From Mycolicibacterium poriferae (GTDB lineage: Bacteria > Actinomycetota > Actinomycetes > Mycobacteriales > Mycobacteriaceae), in contig NZ_AP022570.1 of NCBI RefSeq assembly GCF_010728325.1, positions 3,906,001-3,970,000 on the forward strand: DNA of 64,000 nucleotides. Reading direction: 5' to 3'. Position 1 is the first letter of the stretch; each line of letters begins with the position of its first letter. Shown here one piece after another: positions 35,046 through 43,780 of the stretch. The translations under genes and the position numbers were made by a program. The notes below the pieces were generated by a model. That model ran no database searches. It had not been told where the DNA came from and saw nothing but the letters and a program-made list of their open reading frames with translations.

Positions 35046-36200
35046 ATGGAACTGCACGAAACGGTGGAACGCCAGGATCTGCGCAAGGCGGTTGCCGAGG
35101 TCGCCAAGGATTTCGGACACGAGTACTACCTCGAGAAATCGCTGGCAGGCGAGAAGAGCACCGAGCTGTGGCAGGCGGTGGGGAAGCAGGGTTTCCTCGG
35201 CGTGAACCTGTCTGAGGAGTACGGCGGCGGCGGCGGAGGCATCTACGACATGCAGATCGTCGGTGAGGAACTCGCCGCGGCAGGCTGCCCGCTGCTGATG
35301 ACAGTCGTTTCGCCGACCATTTGCGGAACGATCATTCAGGCCTTCGGCAGTGAGGAACTCAAGCAACGGTGGCTGCCCGGTATCGCGAGCGGCGAGACGA
35401 TCATGGCATTCGCGATCACCGAGCCGGACGCGGGCTCGAACTCGCACAACATCTCCACGACCGCGAAACGCGACGGCGACGACTGGGTCATCAACGGCAC
35501 CAAGTACTACATTTCTGGCGTCGACGAAGCCGAAGCGATCCTGGTCGTCACCCGAACGTCTACCAACGACAGTGGTCGCGGACTACTCAGCTTGCTCGTC
35601 GTGCCCACCGATGTCCCCGGGCTAACCAAGTCACTCATCCCGGTGCAGGCGGTCACTCCAGAGAAGCAGTTCACTCTATTCTTCGATGACGTCCGCGTGC
35701 CGGCCGCCAACCTTATCGGCGCGGAGAACGAGGGCCTGCGCCAGGTCTTCATGGGCCTGAACCCGGAGCGAATCATGGGGGCGGCGCTCGGCAACGGCAT
35801 CGGTCGCTACGCGCTGGATAAAGCCGCCGATTACGCCCGCAACCGCCACGTGTGGGGAACGCCGATCGGCTCGCACCAGGGCGTATCGCACCCGCTCGCC
35901 CACGCCAAGATCCAGGTTGAGCTGGCCCGGTTGATGACTCAGCGTGCCGCCTCCCTGCACGACGCCGGCGATCCGGGGTCGGGTGAGGCGTCGAACATGG
36001 CGAAATATGCCGCAGCCGAGGCGGGCATCCTGGCGCTCGACCAGGCGATTCAGACCCACGGCGGCAACGGCATGGCCACCGAGTACGGCCTCGCCACGTT
36101 GTGGGGTCCGGCCCGGCTCATGCGCACCGCGCCGATCAGCCGCGAAATGATCCTCAACTTCGTGGCGCAGCACAGCCTGAAACTGCCCGCGTCCTACTGA
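35046..36200 (+). CDS. Acyl-CoA dehydrogenase
   Basis: 384 residues from ATG 35046 with GAGGAG about 4 nt upstream. LSEEYGGGGGGIYDMQIVGE, FAITEPDAGSNSHNISTTAK, FTLFFDDVRVPAANLIGAEN, NPERIMGAALGNGIGRYALD and QTHGGNGMATEYGLATLW are typical FAD-dependent dehydrogenase blocks. Third gene of the carboxylase operon. By context it could be the counterpart of AtuD (citronellyl-CoA dehydrogenase), but the substrate is not readable. Confidence 0.9.
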   Translation: MELHETVERQDLRKAVAEVAKDFGHEYYLEKSLAGEKSTELWQAVGKQGFLGVNLSEEYGGGGGGIYDMQIVGEELAAAGCPLLMTVVSPTICGTIIQAFGSEELKQRWLPGIASGETIMAFAITEPDAGSNSHNISTTAKRDGDDWVINGTKYYISGVDEAEAILVVTRTSTNDSGRGLLSLLVVPTDVPGLTKSLIPVQAVTPEKQFTLFFDDVRVPAANLIGAENEGLRQVFMGLNPERIMGAALGNGIGRYALDKAADYARNRHVWGTPIGSHQGVSHPLAHAKIQVELARLMTQRAASLHDAGDPGSGEASNMAKYAAAEAGILALDQAIQTHGGNGMATEYGLATLWGPARLMRTAPISREMILNFVAQHSLKLPASY

Positions 36201-36226
36201 GTCGCCGCGGAATGAAAGGGAATCGA

Positions 36227-37780
36227 ATGCAACTCGGCATCGGTCAGTGGGTGACCCGGCGCGCCTTCCTCAACGGCGGGCGCACCGCGTTGATCAGCAA
36301 CGGCGCGCACATCACCTACGCCGACCTCGATCGGCGCACCAACCAGGTCGCCGCCGCACTCATCGCCGTCGGCGTGCGCAAGGGCGATCGGGTCGCACTG
36401 CTGCTGGTCAATTCGACCGAGTTCATCGAGGTGCTGCTGGGCTGCGCCAAAATCGGCGCACTTGCAGTTCCGCTCAACGTGCGCCTTGCCGGACCCGAGA
36501 TCGGCTACATCCTGGCCGACTCAGGCGCCGATGTTCTGGTCTTCCACGAGCCGTTCGCCGCCCAGGCCAGGAGCGCCGTCACCGAGTCCGGAGTCCGCGT
36601 GCGCCATGTCGTGCGCGCCGGTGGAGTGCCGGCGCCGGGCGAGCTCGGCTACGAAGACGTCGTCTCGGGCGCCGCGCCCGAACCGCTCAACGGTGACGTC
36701 GACGGCCGCGACCCCGCGTTCATCATGTACACGTCGGGGACGACGGGCCGACCCAAGGGCGCGATCCTCACCCACGACAACCTGCTATGGAACGCGATCA
36801 ACGTCCTCGGCACCGACATCGGCCTGCGGGGCGAGGACGTCACAGTCGCGGTGGCGCCGATGTTCCACATCGGCGGGCTGGGAGTACACACCCTGCCGCT
36901 GCTCTACGTCGGCGGCACCAGCGTCATCATGCCGTCTTTCGAGCCGCGAGCGACGCTGCAGGCGATGGCCGACCACCACGTCACGGTTCAGTTCATGGTG
37001 CCGGCCATGTGGACCGCTCTCACACAGGTGTCCGACTTTGACTCCTTCAACCTGTCTGCGTTGCGTTTCGCCATGGGCGGCGGGTCGCCCGTCCCCCTCA
37101 CGGTCATCGACTTCATGCGCGAGCGAGGCGTGCCCTTCACCGAGGGCTTCGGCATGACCGAGACCGCTCCCCTGGTGACCGTCCTCGACGCCGAGAACAT
37201 CAGCACGCGGGCCGGGTCGATCGGCCGCGTCGCGATGCATGTCGACGCCCGCATCGTCGACGACGACGACCGCGACGTCGCGACCGACACCGTGGGCGAA
37301 CTGATCGTGCGCGGTCCGAATGTGTTCACCGGCTACTGGATGAAGGCCGAGGCGAGCGCCGAGGCGTTGCGCGGGGGCTGGTTCCACACGGGCGACCTCG
37401 GGCGCATGGACGCCGAGGGCTTCATCACCCTCGTCGACCGCAAGAAGGACATGATCATCTCCGGCGGCGAAAACGTCTACCCGATCGAGGTCGAGCAAGT
37501 TCTTTTCCGCCACCCGGCGGTACTCGACGCCGCCGTGATCGGCGGCAAGGACGCAAAGTGGGGCGAACGCGTCGTCGCGGTCGTCGTCGCCGACCCGGCA
37601 ACACAGGCACCGAGCGCCGACGAGATCGTGGCGTGGTGCCGGGAGCGGCTGGCGCACTTCAAGTGTCCGCGTGACGTGCACTTCGTCACCGAACTGCCGC
37701 GCAACGCCACTGGCAAGCTGCTCAAGACCGAGCTGCGCGCGCAGTTCACGGGCATCGAGGGCGGAGTCGTCTTGCGCTGA
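36227..37780 (+). CDS. Acyl-CoA synthetase (FadD-type AMP-dependent ligase)
   Basis: 517 residues from ATG 36227 (AAAGGGAA about 5 nt upstream; ATG 36212 is an alternative). ANL motifs: MYTSGTTGRPKGAILTHDN (phosphate loop), EGFGMTETAPLV, WFHTGDLGRMDAEGF, RKKDMIISGGENVYPIEVE hinge, and the catalytic Lys in PRNATGKLLKTELR. Activates a carboxylic acid to acyl-AMP and then acyl-CoA. Position in the carboxylase operon suggests that it supplies the CoA ester at pathway entry. Confidence 0.92.
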   Translation: MQLGIGQWVTRRAFLNGGRTALISNGAHITYADLDRRTNQVAAALIAVGVRKGDRVALLLVNSTEFIEVLLGCAKIGALAVPLNVRLAGPEIGYILADSGADVLVFHEPFAAQARSAVTESGVRVRHVVRAGGVPAPGELGYEDVVSGAAPEPLNGDVDGRDPAFIMYTSGTTGRPKGAILTHDNLLWNAINVLGTDIGLRGEDVTVAVAPMFHIGGLGVHTLPLLYVGGTSVIMPSFEPRATLQAMADHHVTVQFMVPAMWTALTQVSDFDSFNLSALRFAMGGGSPVPLTVIDFMRERGVPFTEGFGMTETAPLVTVLDAENISTRAGSIGRVAMHVDARIVDDDDRDVATDTVGELIVRGPNVFTGYWMKAEASAEALRGGWFHTGDLGRMDAEGFITLVDRKKDMIISGGENVYPIEVEQVLFRHPAVLDAAVIGGKDAKWGERVVAVVVADPATQAPSADEIVAWCRERLAHFKCPRDVHFVTELPRNATGKLLKTELRAQFTGIEGGVVLR

Positions 37781-37991
37781 GTCGTGCCGCTGCACATCGC
37801 GGGTTCGGAGCAGGCCCCCTTAATCATGAACTGAGAGGGATCGAGAGCATCGGCGGGGGCTAGCGGTTTCGTTCACCTCCCTCTATTCGGTGCGGCGGGT
37901 GCCGACGCAGGCAACCCCAGCGTCGGTAGGATCCCAGCCCAGCGGATCGGACGGCAAGCAACGTAACCACAGATCGACAGGAGGCCTGAAA

Positions 37992-38582
37992 GTGGCCGGT
38001 TTGCGCCGCAAACTGCTCCTCGAGGCCGCCGCCGACCTGTTCGCGCGGCAAGGCTTTCACGCCGTGGGCATCGACGACATCGGTGCCGCAGCAGGGGTGA
38101 GCGGGCCGGCCGTCTACCGGCACTTTCAGAACAAGGACGCGATCCTGCGCGAGCTATGCGACGCCGCCATGACTGAGCTGCTGGCCGGCGCCCGCCGCGC
38201 CACCACGGCCGGCACACCGGCGGAGGTCCTGCACGCCCTTGTCGACCTGCACGCGGCCTTCGGCGCGCGACGACGCGGCCTGTTGGCCGTCTACGCCCGC
38301 GAGCACCGCTCGCTGTCGCCGCTGGCGACCCGTGCCCTGCGACGCCGACAGCACAGCTACGAGTCCTTTTGGGTCGAGGCACTCGTACGAGCACGGGGCG
38401 ATCTGGACCGTGAGCGCGCACAGGGCCTGGTCGCCGCCGTGCTGTCATTGCTCAACGCGTCCGCGTACATGCCGGCGTCGCTGGACGACGCGACGATTGA
38501 GGCGATGCTGGCCGCCGCGGCCGTTGCGGCACTGTTCAGCGGCGCGCCGCGACCGGATTCGCGTGGCGGGGCTGCCGACTGA
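37992..38582 (+). CDS. TetR-family regulator of the acyl-CoA locus
   Basis: 196 residues from GTG 37992, which has AGGAGG 7 nt upstream; an in-frame upstream extension is unsupported. HTH: RRKLLLEAAADLFARQGFHA and IGAAAGVSGPAVYRHFQNKD. It lies about 210 bp after the ligase gene on the same strand, with no recognisable gene between. Most likely controls the divergent carboxylase and ACAD promoters, probably with an acyl-CoA as inducer (inference from KstR2/AtuR-type logic). Confidence 0.85.
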   Translation: MAGLRRKLLLEAAADLFARQGFHAVGIDDIGAAAGVSGPAVYRHFQNKDAILRELCDAAMTELLAGARRATTAGTPAEVLHALVDLHAAFGARRRGLLAVYAREHRSLSPLATRALRRRQHSYESFWVEALVRARGDLDRERAQGLVAAVLSLLNASAYMPASLDDATIEAMLAAAAVAALFSGAPRPDSRGGAAD

Positions 38583-38587
38583 GGCCG

Positions 38588-38830
38588 CTCAGGTGGTGAA
38601 GCCGCCTCCGCCTCAGATCACGTCATCGTCCTGGCTCGGGCACCGGCTGCCTCGCCGGCGCGCTACCGACCCGATCCCGATGATTCCTGCAAGGTGGCGG
38701 GTGTTGGTGCGCTGCGACACCGCCGGGGCCACCCACAAAATCGCCGACGCTTGCCGGGAAACGCGCGCGCAGTTCGTCAATCAACCCTACGATCAACGTG
38801 ATCGGGTTGACACCGTGCGGAGCACCTGTC
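38588..38830. pseudogene. Remnants: SDR 3' tail and IS1380-type transposase fragment
   Basis: At about 38588-38618 the minus strand resembles the last codons of the SDR at 40369 (GGGGF-TT-stop against GGGFNT-stop). From about 38695 the plus strand reads RWRVLVRCDTAGATHKIADA then CRETRAQF, matching the IS1380 block PRVLIRSDTARATHRFAQAC at 12185. Both are decayed. Suggests past IS activity and loss of a paralogous SDR. Confidence 0.5.
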
Positions 38831-38879
38831 CTCTTGCCCTTGCCGCTTGCCCTTGCCGCGCGGTGTGCAGATCGCTTCC

Positions 38880-38921
38880 TAGATGTACGCGTGCGTAGTG
38901 TAGATGTACGCCTGCGTAGTC
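38880..38921. repeat. Two tandem 21-bp units with TACGC-NN-GCGTA palindromes
   Basis: TAGATGTACGCGTGCGTAGTG is followed immediately by a copy with one internal change and a different last base. Each holds a 5+5 inverted repeat (38886-38897 and 38907-38918). It looks like a double repressor operator but lies between convergent gene ends, so its promoter may have been lost. Confidence 0.5.
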
Positions 38922-38945
38922 GCGTCCGGTTCTTCTCCGCGCTAC

Positions 38946-40109
38946 TCACAACGAACGGCTGATGATTTCCTTCATGATTTCGCTCGTGCCGCCGTAGATC
39001 TTGTTCACCCGGGCGGCGGCGTAAGCGCGGGCGATCGGATACTCCATCATGTAGCCGTAGCCGCCGAAGAACTGCACACAGCGGTCCACAACGGCGACGC
39101 CCCTGTCCGCCGCGATCAACTTGGCCATCGACGCCGTCGCCGGGTCGTTATTGCCGTCGATGTACTGCTGAATGCAGTAATCGACCGTGGTCTTGATCGA
39201 GAGCACCTCGGCTTTAAGCTCGGCGAGCTGGAATCTGTTGTGCTGGAACCCGATCAGCGGCTTGCCGAACGCCTCGCGTTCCTTGGTGTAAGCGATGGCC
39301 TCAAGCACCGCCGCCTCGGCCATGCCGGCGCACTGCGCGGCGATGATGAGCCGTTCGCGGGCCAACTGCTGCATCAGTTGGTAGAAGCCCTGGCCCTCCT
39401 GCTCGCCGAGCAGATTCGCCGCCGGCACCCGCATGTCGGAGAAGAACAACTCGCGAGTGTCCTGCCCGTGTTGGCCGACTTTTTCGAGCACTCTTCCCCG
39501 CTCGAACCCCGCCAACTCCTCATCGGTCTCCGCCACGATCAGTGATACCCCGGCTGCACCCTGCGACAGGTCGGTCTTGGTGACAATCACCAAGAGGTCG
39601 CAGAGAGTTCCATTGGAGATGAACGTCTTCGAGCCGTTGATCACGTAGTCCTCGCCGTCGCGAACCGCCGTCGTCTTGACGGCCTTCAGATCGGAGCCGG
39701 TGCCGGGCTCGGTCATTGCAATTGCCAGCACCTTCGTCCCGCTGATGATGCCAGGCATCCAGCGCTGCTTCTGTTCGTCGTTTGCGTAGGTGTTGATGTA
39801 GTGCGCGACGATAGGTGCGTGCACGAGCCACCCCGACGATGCGTCGTGAGCCAGCGCTAGTTCTTCAGCGATGACGGCAGAGAACCCGAAGTCGCCGTTG
39901 ATTCCGCCGTAGCACTCGGGCAGGTCCACGCCGAGCAGGCCGGCATCGCCCAATTTGTTCCAGAAATCGCGATCTACCTGGTGCTGCGCAGCCCATCGCT
40001 CTTGGTTCGGGGTCGCCTCTTTGCGAAAGAACTCAGCCGCGTGCATCCGCAATTCGCGGTGTTGGCCCGTCTCCCACGTGGCGCGGTAGTCGGGAAAGAG
40101 CTCAGACAT
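38946..40109 (-). CDS. Acyl-CoA dehydrogenase
   Basis: 387 residues, ATG 40109. LPECYGGINGDFGFSAVIAE, IAMTEPGTGSDLKAVKTTAV, YVINGSKTFISNGTLCDLLV, AIAYTKEREAFGKPLIGFQH and FFGGYGYMMEYPIARAYAAA with KIYGGTSEIMKEIISRSL are typical. Last gene of the large minus-strand operon that starts near 49.1 kb, separated from the SDR by a decayed CoA-transferase-like remnant. Confidence 0.9.
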   Translation of the reverse strand: MSELFPDYRATWETGQHRELRMHAAEFFRKEATPNQERWAAQHQVDRDFWNKLGDAGLLGVDLPECYGGINGDFGFSAVIAEELALAHDASSGWLVHAPIVAHYINTYANDEQKQRWMPGIISGTKVLAIAMTEPGTGSDLKAVKTTAVRDGEDYVINGSKTFISNGTLCDLLVIVTKTDLSQGAAGVSLIVAETDEELAGFERGRVLEKVGQHGQDTRELFFSDMRVPAANLLGEQEGQGFYQLMQQLARERLIIAAQCAGMAEAAVLEAIAYTKEREAFGKPLIGFQHNRFQLAELKAEVLSIKTTVDYCIQQYIDGNNDPATASMAKLIAADRGVAVVDRCVQFFGGYGYMMEYPIARAYAAARVNKIYGGTSEIMKEIISRSL

Positions 40110-40112
40110 GAT

Positions 40113-40388
40113 TTACCTCGCTGCTTTCAGCGGTTTGCCGGCTTGTGCTGCAATCGATTCCAGCTCGGCGGCGGTCTTGTCGCCAAACGCCGCTCGAATG
40201 CTCTCACGTGCCGTTCGCGCCGAATGTTTCGAGCCGGCGCCTGAAGAAATGCGGCTCGATTGCCCGAGAACGACATGCCCGTCTGCCGATGCATGGATGC
40301 CGTAGCCGGGCAGCGTGCCCACCAGCATGGCGATACGAATGTGTACCCAGACTGTGGGCACATGAGGCTCAAGTGTTGAAGCCGCCAC
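40113..40388 (-). pseudogene. Possible remnant of a class III (CaiB/BaiF-type) CoA-transferase
   Basis: About 90 codons between the SDR and the ACAD. PGYGIHASADGHVVLG and ESIRAAFGDKTAAELESIA resemble scattered parts of CaiB-type enzymes, which have GYG-x-ADG and a late xAEW/AEL helix, but the key regions are missing. It overlaps the SDR stop by 20 bp. Probably a deletion remnant; it could be non-coding. Confidence 0.3.
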
Positions 40389-41196
40389 CGCAGATCACCA
40401 CCTGTCCGCTGATGTAGTCCGACTCGGGGATGCATAGCAGGTAGACGGCACCCGCGCCGTCTGCTGGCGTTCCGGCCCTGCCCAGCGGGATGGCGCGCTC
40501 CATCGTGGCGAGCAGTTCGGGGTTGACGCCCACCGCTAGTTCGCGACCCTCGATGTCGATCGTCCCGTCACATCCGGCAGGAGTCTCGGTGAGGCGGGTG
40601 CGGATGAGCCCGAACGCGACCGCGTTGACCGTGACGTTGTAGCGGCCCCACTCCTTCGACATGGCCTTCGTGAGCCCGAGGACGCCGGCTTTTCCCGCGG
40701 AGTAGTTCGCCTGACCGGCGTTGCCCCCAGTGCCCGCGATCGATGAGATGTTGACGACCTTGCGGCAGCTGACGTTCCCGGCCTCGCGCTCCTTCTTCAC
40801 GGCTGAGCTGATCACGGGCTGTGCAGCCCGCAGAATGCGGAACGGCGCCTTCAGATGCACGTCGAGAATCGCATCCCACTGCTCGTCGCTCATCTTCTGC
40901 ACCACCGAGTCCCATGTGTAGCCGGCATTGTTGACGATTATGTCCACTCCGCCGTACTCATCGACGGCCGTCTGCACGAAACGTTCGGCAAAACCGTCCT
41001 CGGTGACGCTGCCGGCGCACACGACCGCGGTGCCACCGGCAGCTTCGATCGCGGCAACCGTCTCCTTCGCCGGCCCGGCGTCGAGGTCGTTCACGACCAC
41101 CTTGGCGCCGTCGCCGGCAAGCTTCTCGGCGATGGCGCGTCCGATGCCACGCCCCGACCCGGAGACCAGCGCGATCTTGCCGTCCAGCTTGCCCAT
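40369..41196 (-). CDS. Short-chain dehydrogenase/reductase (3-hydroxyacyl-CoA type)
   Basis: 275 residues from ATG 41196; an upstream ATG at 41208 is possible. SGSGRGIGRAIAEKLAGDGA cofactor loop, NNAGYTWDSVVQKMSDEQWD, SSIAGTGGNAGQANYSAGKA with Tyr-x3-Lys, and a C-terminus ICGGGFNT. The insert KKEREAGNVSCRKVVNISS is common in actinobacterial 3-oxoacyl or hydroxyacyl-CoA reductases. In context it may oxidise a hydroxyacyl-CoA intermediate, as AtuB/AtuG are proposed to do. Confidence 0.88.
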   Translation of the reverse strand: MGKLDGKIALVSGSGRGIGRAIAEKLAGDGAKVVVNDLDAGPAKETVAAIEAAGGTAVVCAGSVTEDGFAERFVQTAVDEYGGVDIIVNNAGYTWDSVVQKMSDEQWDAILDVHLKAPFRILRAAQPVISSAVKKEREAGNVSCRKVVNISSIAGTGGNAGQANYSAGKAGVLGLTKAMSKEWGRYNVTVNAVAFGLIRTRLTETPAGCDGTIDIEGRELAVGVNPELLATMERAIPLGRAGTPADGAGAVYLLCIPESDYISGQVVICGGGFNT

Positions 41197-41245
41197 GTTG
41201 CATCCCAACTTTTAGGGGGTATCGGTCGTTGCCCTACCGGATTGT

Positions 41246-42970
41246 TCAGCGTGTGTCGAGCAGCGACTGGGGAATGTCCACCATGCGGGACCGCACGTAT
41301 TCCCCGAGCCCCTTGGCCTGCGCGTCCAGCCGAGTCGAGGAGGCCACCCCATCACCGAGCAAGCCGTGCACCACCACGTTGAGGGCGCGCAGGTTCGGCA
41401 GTTCGAAGCGCTCGATGGGCAGGTGCGCCGTCTCCGGCCCGAGCAGTGTGCGCAGCCGCTCGACGCTGAGGTAGTCGCGCGCCCACGCGTACCCAGGGTC
41501 ATCGCGTGCCCACAGGCCGAGGTTAGCGTTGCCGCCCTTGTCTCCGGACCGCGCGCCGAGTACCGACCCGAGCGGCGCGCGACGTGTCGGCCCGGTCGGC
41601 ACCGGCAGCTTCGCGGGCGGGGCGATCCCAGCCGGCGGGAAGGCACCGGTCGGCGGGTCGGGGATCACGTGCCGTGTGCCGTCGGCGTCCACGAGTACGT
41701 GCGTGAGGGCCGAGCGCGCTACGTAGGCCGGCCGGTAGACGCCGAAGGCGGTCTCCGACGACGGTGGCGTGGTGGTGTGGAAGCCGGCGAAACCGGCCAG
41801 GGCGATCTCCATGACCCCGCCGGAGAACGCCCGGCCCACCTTACGCGGGTCGGCGTCCTTCACCGTCACACGCAGGTGAGCGCAGGCTTGCTCGTTCGTC
41901 GGTGCGTCGGAGACGTCGAAACGCAACAGCCTCACGTCGACTTCGTCGAAGGCGTCGCGTCCGCCAAGAACGTCGAAGAGCTGCTGTTCGGCGAAAGCCG
42001 CCTTGGCCTCGATGTCGAGGCCGGTGAGCACCATGGTCATTGTGTTACGGAAGCCGCCCACCTCATTCAACGCCACCTTCAACGTGTCCGGCGGCGGACT
42101 GCCTTTCGTACCGCTGATCGCGACGCGGTGCTCACCCTGTTGAGCCAGCCGGATGGTGTCGAAGTGGGCGACGACGTCGGGGCCGACGTAGGCAGGTTCA
42201 GCGATCTCGTAGAGCAGCTGGGCGGTGACCGTGCCGACTGAGACCAGTCCCCCGGTGCCGGGATGCTTCGTGATCACCGAAGAGCCGTCCTCGGCGACCT
42301 CGGCGATCGGAAACCCCGGGTAGCGGCGGTCGGTGATCTCGTCGAGGAACGCGTAGTTGCCGCCCGTCGCCTGAGGGCCGCACTCGATCACGTGCCCGGC
42401 GACGACCGCGCCCGCGAGCCGATCCCAGTCGGCGGGTGCCCAGGCGTGCCACCAGGCGGCGGGACCGACGACCAGGGATGCGTCGGTGACCCGGCCGGTC
42501 ACGACGACGTCGGCGCCCGAACGCAGCGCCTCGGTGATGCCCCAGGCGCCGAGGTAAGCGTTGGCCGATACCGGTTTGATGTCGCCGACGGGCGGCGTGA
42601 TTGCGTGGAGGTCGCCACGTAGGTCGTCGCCCTCGACGTGCGCGACGCGCGCGGTGAGGCCGAGACGTGCGGACAGCTCGCGCAACGCGGCGGCCAAGCC
42701 GGCGGGATTCAGCCCGCCCGCGTTCGCGACGACCTTGATGCCACGATCGAGACAGGTGCCCAGCACCTGTTCCATTTGGGTGAGAAAAGTCCGCGCGTAC
42801 CCGCCGGACGGGTCTTTGGCCTGGGCCTTGGCCAGGATGAGCATGGTCAGCTCGGCCAGATAGTCACCGCACAGGACGTCGATCGGTCCGCCCTCGACCA
42901 TCTCGCGGGCTGCGGCGATGCGGTCGCCGTAAAAGCCGGAGCAATTGCCGATGCGAACCGGGACGCTCAC
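41246..42970 (-). CDS. AtuA-family (DUF1446) acyclic-terpene-utilisation-like protein
   Basis: 574 residues from GTG 42970, whose GTGA overlaps the previous stop. N-terminal DUF1446 signature RIGNCSGFYGDRIAAAREMV, CGDYLAELTMLILAKAQAKD, VANAGGLNPAGLAAALREL, ADVVVTGRVTDASLVVGPAA and HVIECGPQATGGNYAF. A C-terminal domain (LGSVLGARSGDKGGNANLGL; LRALNVVVHGLLGDGVASST) is present, as in two-domain AtuA proteins. AtuA is needed for citronellol/geraniol use in Pseudomonas, but its reaction is unknown. This gene is the main pointer to an isoprenoid-type pathway. Confidence 0.85.
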   Translation of the reverse strand: MSVPVRIGNCSGFYGDRIAAAREMVEGGPIDVLCGDYLAELTMLILAKAQAKDPSGGYARTFLTQMEQVLGTCLDRGIKVVANAGGLNPAGLAAALRELSARLGLTARVAHVEGDDLRGDLHAITPPVGDIKPVSANAYLGAWGITEALRSGADVVVTGRVTDASLVVGPAAWWHAWAPADWDRLAGAVVAGHVIECGPQATGGNYAFLDEITDRRYPGFPIAEVAEDGSSVITKHPGTGGLVSVGTVTAQLLYEIAEPAYVGPDVVAHFDTIRLAQQGEHRVAISGTKGSPPPDTLKVALNEVGGFRNTMTMVLTGLDIEAKAAFAEQQLFDVLGGRDAFDEVDVRLLRFDVSDAPTNEQACAHLRVTVKDADPRKVGRAFSGGVMEIALAGFAGFHTTTPPSSETAFGVYRPAYVARSALTHVLVDADGTRHVIPDPPTGAFPPAGIAPPAKLPVPTGPTRRAPLGSVLGARSGDKGGNANLGLWARDDPGYAWARDYLSVERLRTLLGPETAHLPIERFELPNLRALNVVVHGLLGDGVASSTRLDAQAKGLGEYVRSRMVDIPQSLLDTR

Positions 42971-43779
42971 TGCTGACCCCCTGCGAACTGGCCCGCCACG
43001 CGCCCGCCGCCAGGGGGCCCCGCGAAGGCCTGGGCGATCGCGAGCCACTGGTCGGCCAGCGGTCCGTCGGCGACCAAAGCGGTGTCGTCGCGGTGGCGGC
43101 GTTGGGTCACCAACAGGCAAAAGTCCAGCGCCGGCCCGCTCACGCGGTTGGCGGCGTCGGCTGGCCCCCACGTCCAGACGCTGCCGTCTGGAGCGGTCAG
43201 CTCGACGCGTACCGGGTCCGCGGGGAGGTCCAGACCGTTGGCCAGGTAGCTGAAAGCGCGCGCACCCACCCCGATGTGGGCCACGTGCCGCAGCCGTGCC
43301 GTGGCCTCGCGGGTCGCGCCGAGCGCGTCGACGATGTCCTGGCCGTGCGCCCAGGTCTCCATGAGTCGCGCTGTCAGCGACGAGACCGCGCTCATCGGCG
43401 GCCCGAACCACGGCAGGCGGGTCGCCGGGGCAATGTCCGCGAACGCCGCAACGAGGGCTGCACGCGACGTGTCGAACCACGCGAGCAGGTCGGCAGCCGG
43501 CATTTGACGGTAGCGCTCAGCGATGACGTCGGGTGAGATGCTTCCGTCGGCCATCATCGGCAGGTAGTCGCTGCTGAAACCGTCGGGGTCGGTGGCCGAG
43601 CGCACCGCCACGTCGTCGAAGAACGCCAGATGGCTGATCTGGTCGCGGATCGCCCAGCCCACGGCCGGAGTCGGCGCGTCCCAGCCGCGCGGACCTTCGG
43701 GCAGCGGTGCGATGAGTTCGCGCAACGCGGCCGTTTCGGCTTCGATGTCGGCGATTACCGACTGCATGCTCACCGCCAC
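42967..43779 (-). CDS. TIGR03084-type metal-binding protein (mycothiol-dependent isomerase/DinB fold)
   Basis: 270 residues, GTG 43779 with AAGGGA upstream; ATG 43767 is an alternative. The N-terminal DinB/MDMPI-like helical domain has His ligands in WAIRDQISHLAFFDD and MSAVSSLTARLMETWAHGQD, followed by a small C-terminal domain. Family members are frequent in mycobacteria beside acyl-CoA genes; the reaction is not established. It overlaps AtuA by 4 bp, so the products are probably made together. Confidence 0.8.
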   Translation of the reverse strand: MAVSMQSVIADIEAETAALRELIAPLPEGPRGWDAPTPAVGWAIRDQISHLAFFDDVAVRSATDPDGFSSDYLPMMADGSISPDVIAERYRQMPAADLLAWFDTSRAALVAAFADIAPATRLPWFGPPMSAVSSLTARLMETWAHGQDIVDALGATREATARLRHVAHIGVGARAFSYLANGLDLPADPVRVELTAPDGSVWTWGPADAANRVSGPALDFCLLVTQRRHRDDTALVADGPLADQWLAIAQAFAGPPGGGRVAGQFAGGQQ

Positions 43780-43780
43780 G

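Noticed and set aside
38880..38921. CRISPR-like repeat
   Set aside because: Only two units, adjacent with no spacer; palindromic struct­ure fits an operator better.
41246..43480. 744-codon version of the AtuA-family gene
   Set aside because: The extra 170 codons overlap the DinB-like gene and are arginine/proline-rich shadow sequence; DUF1446 starts at the GTG at 42970.
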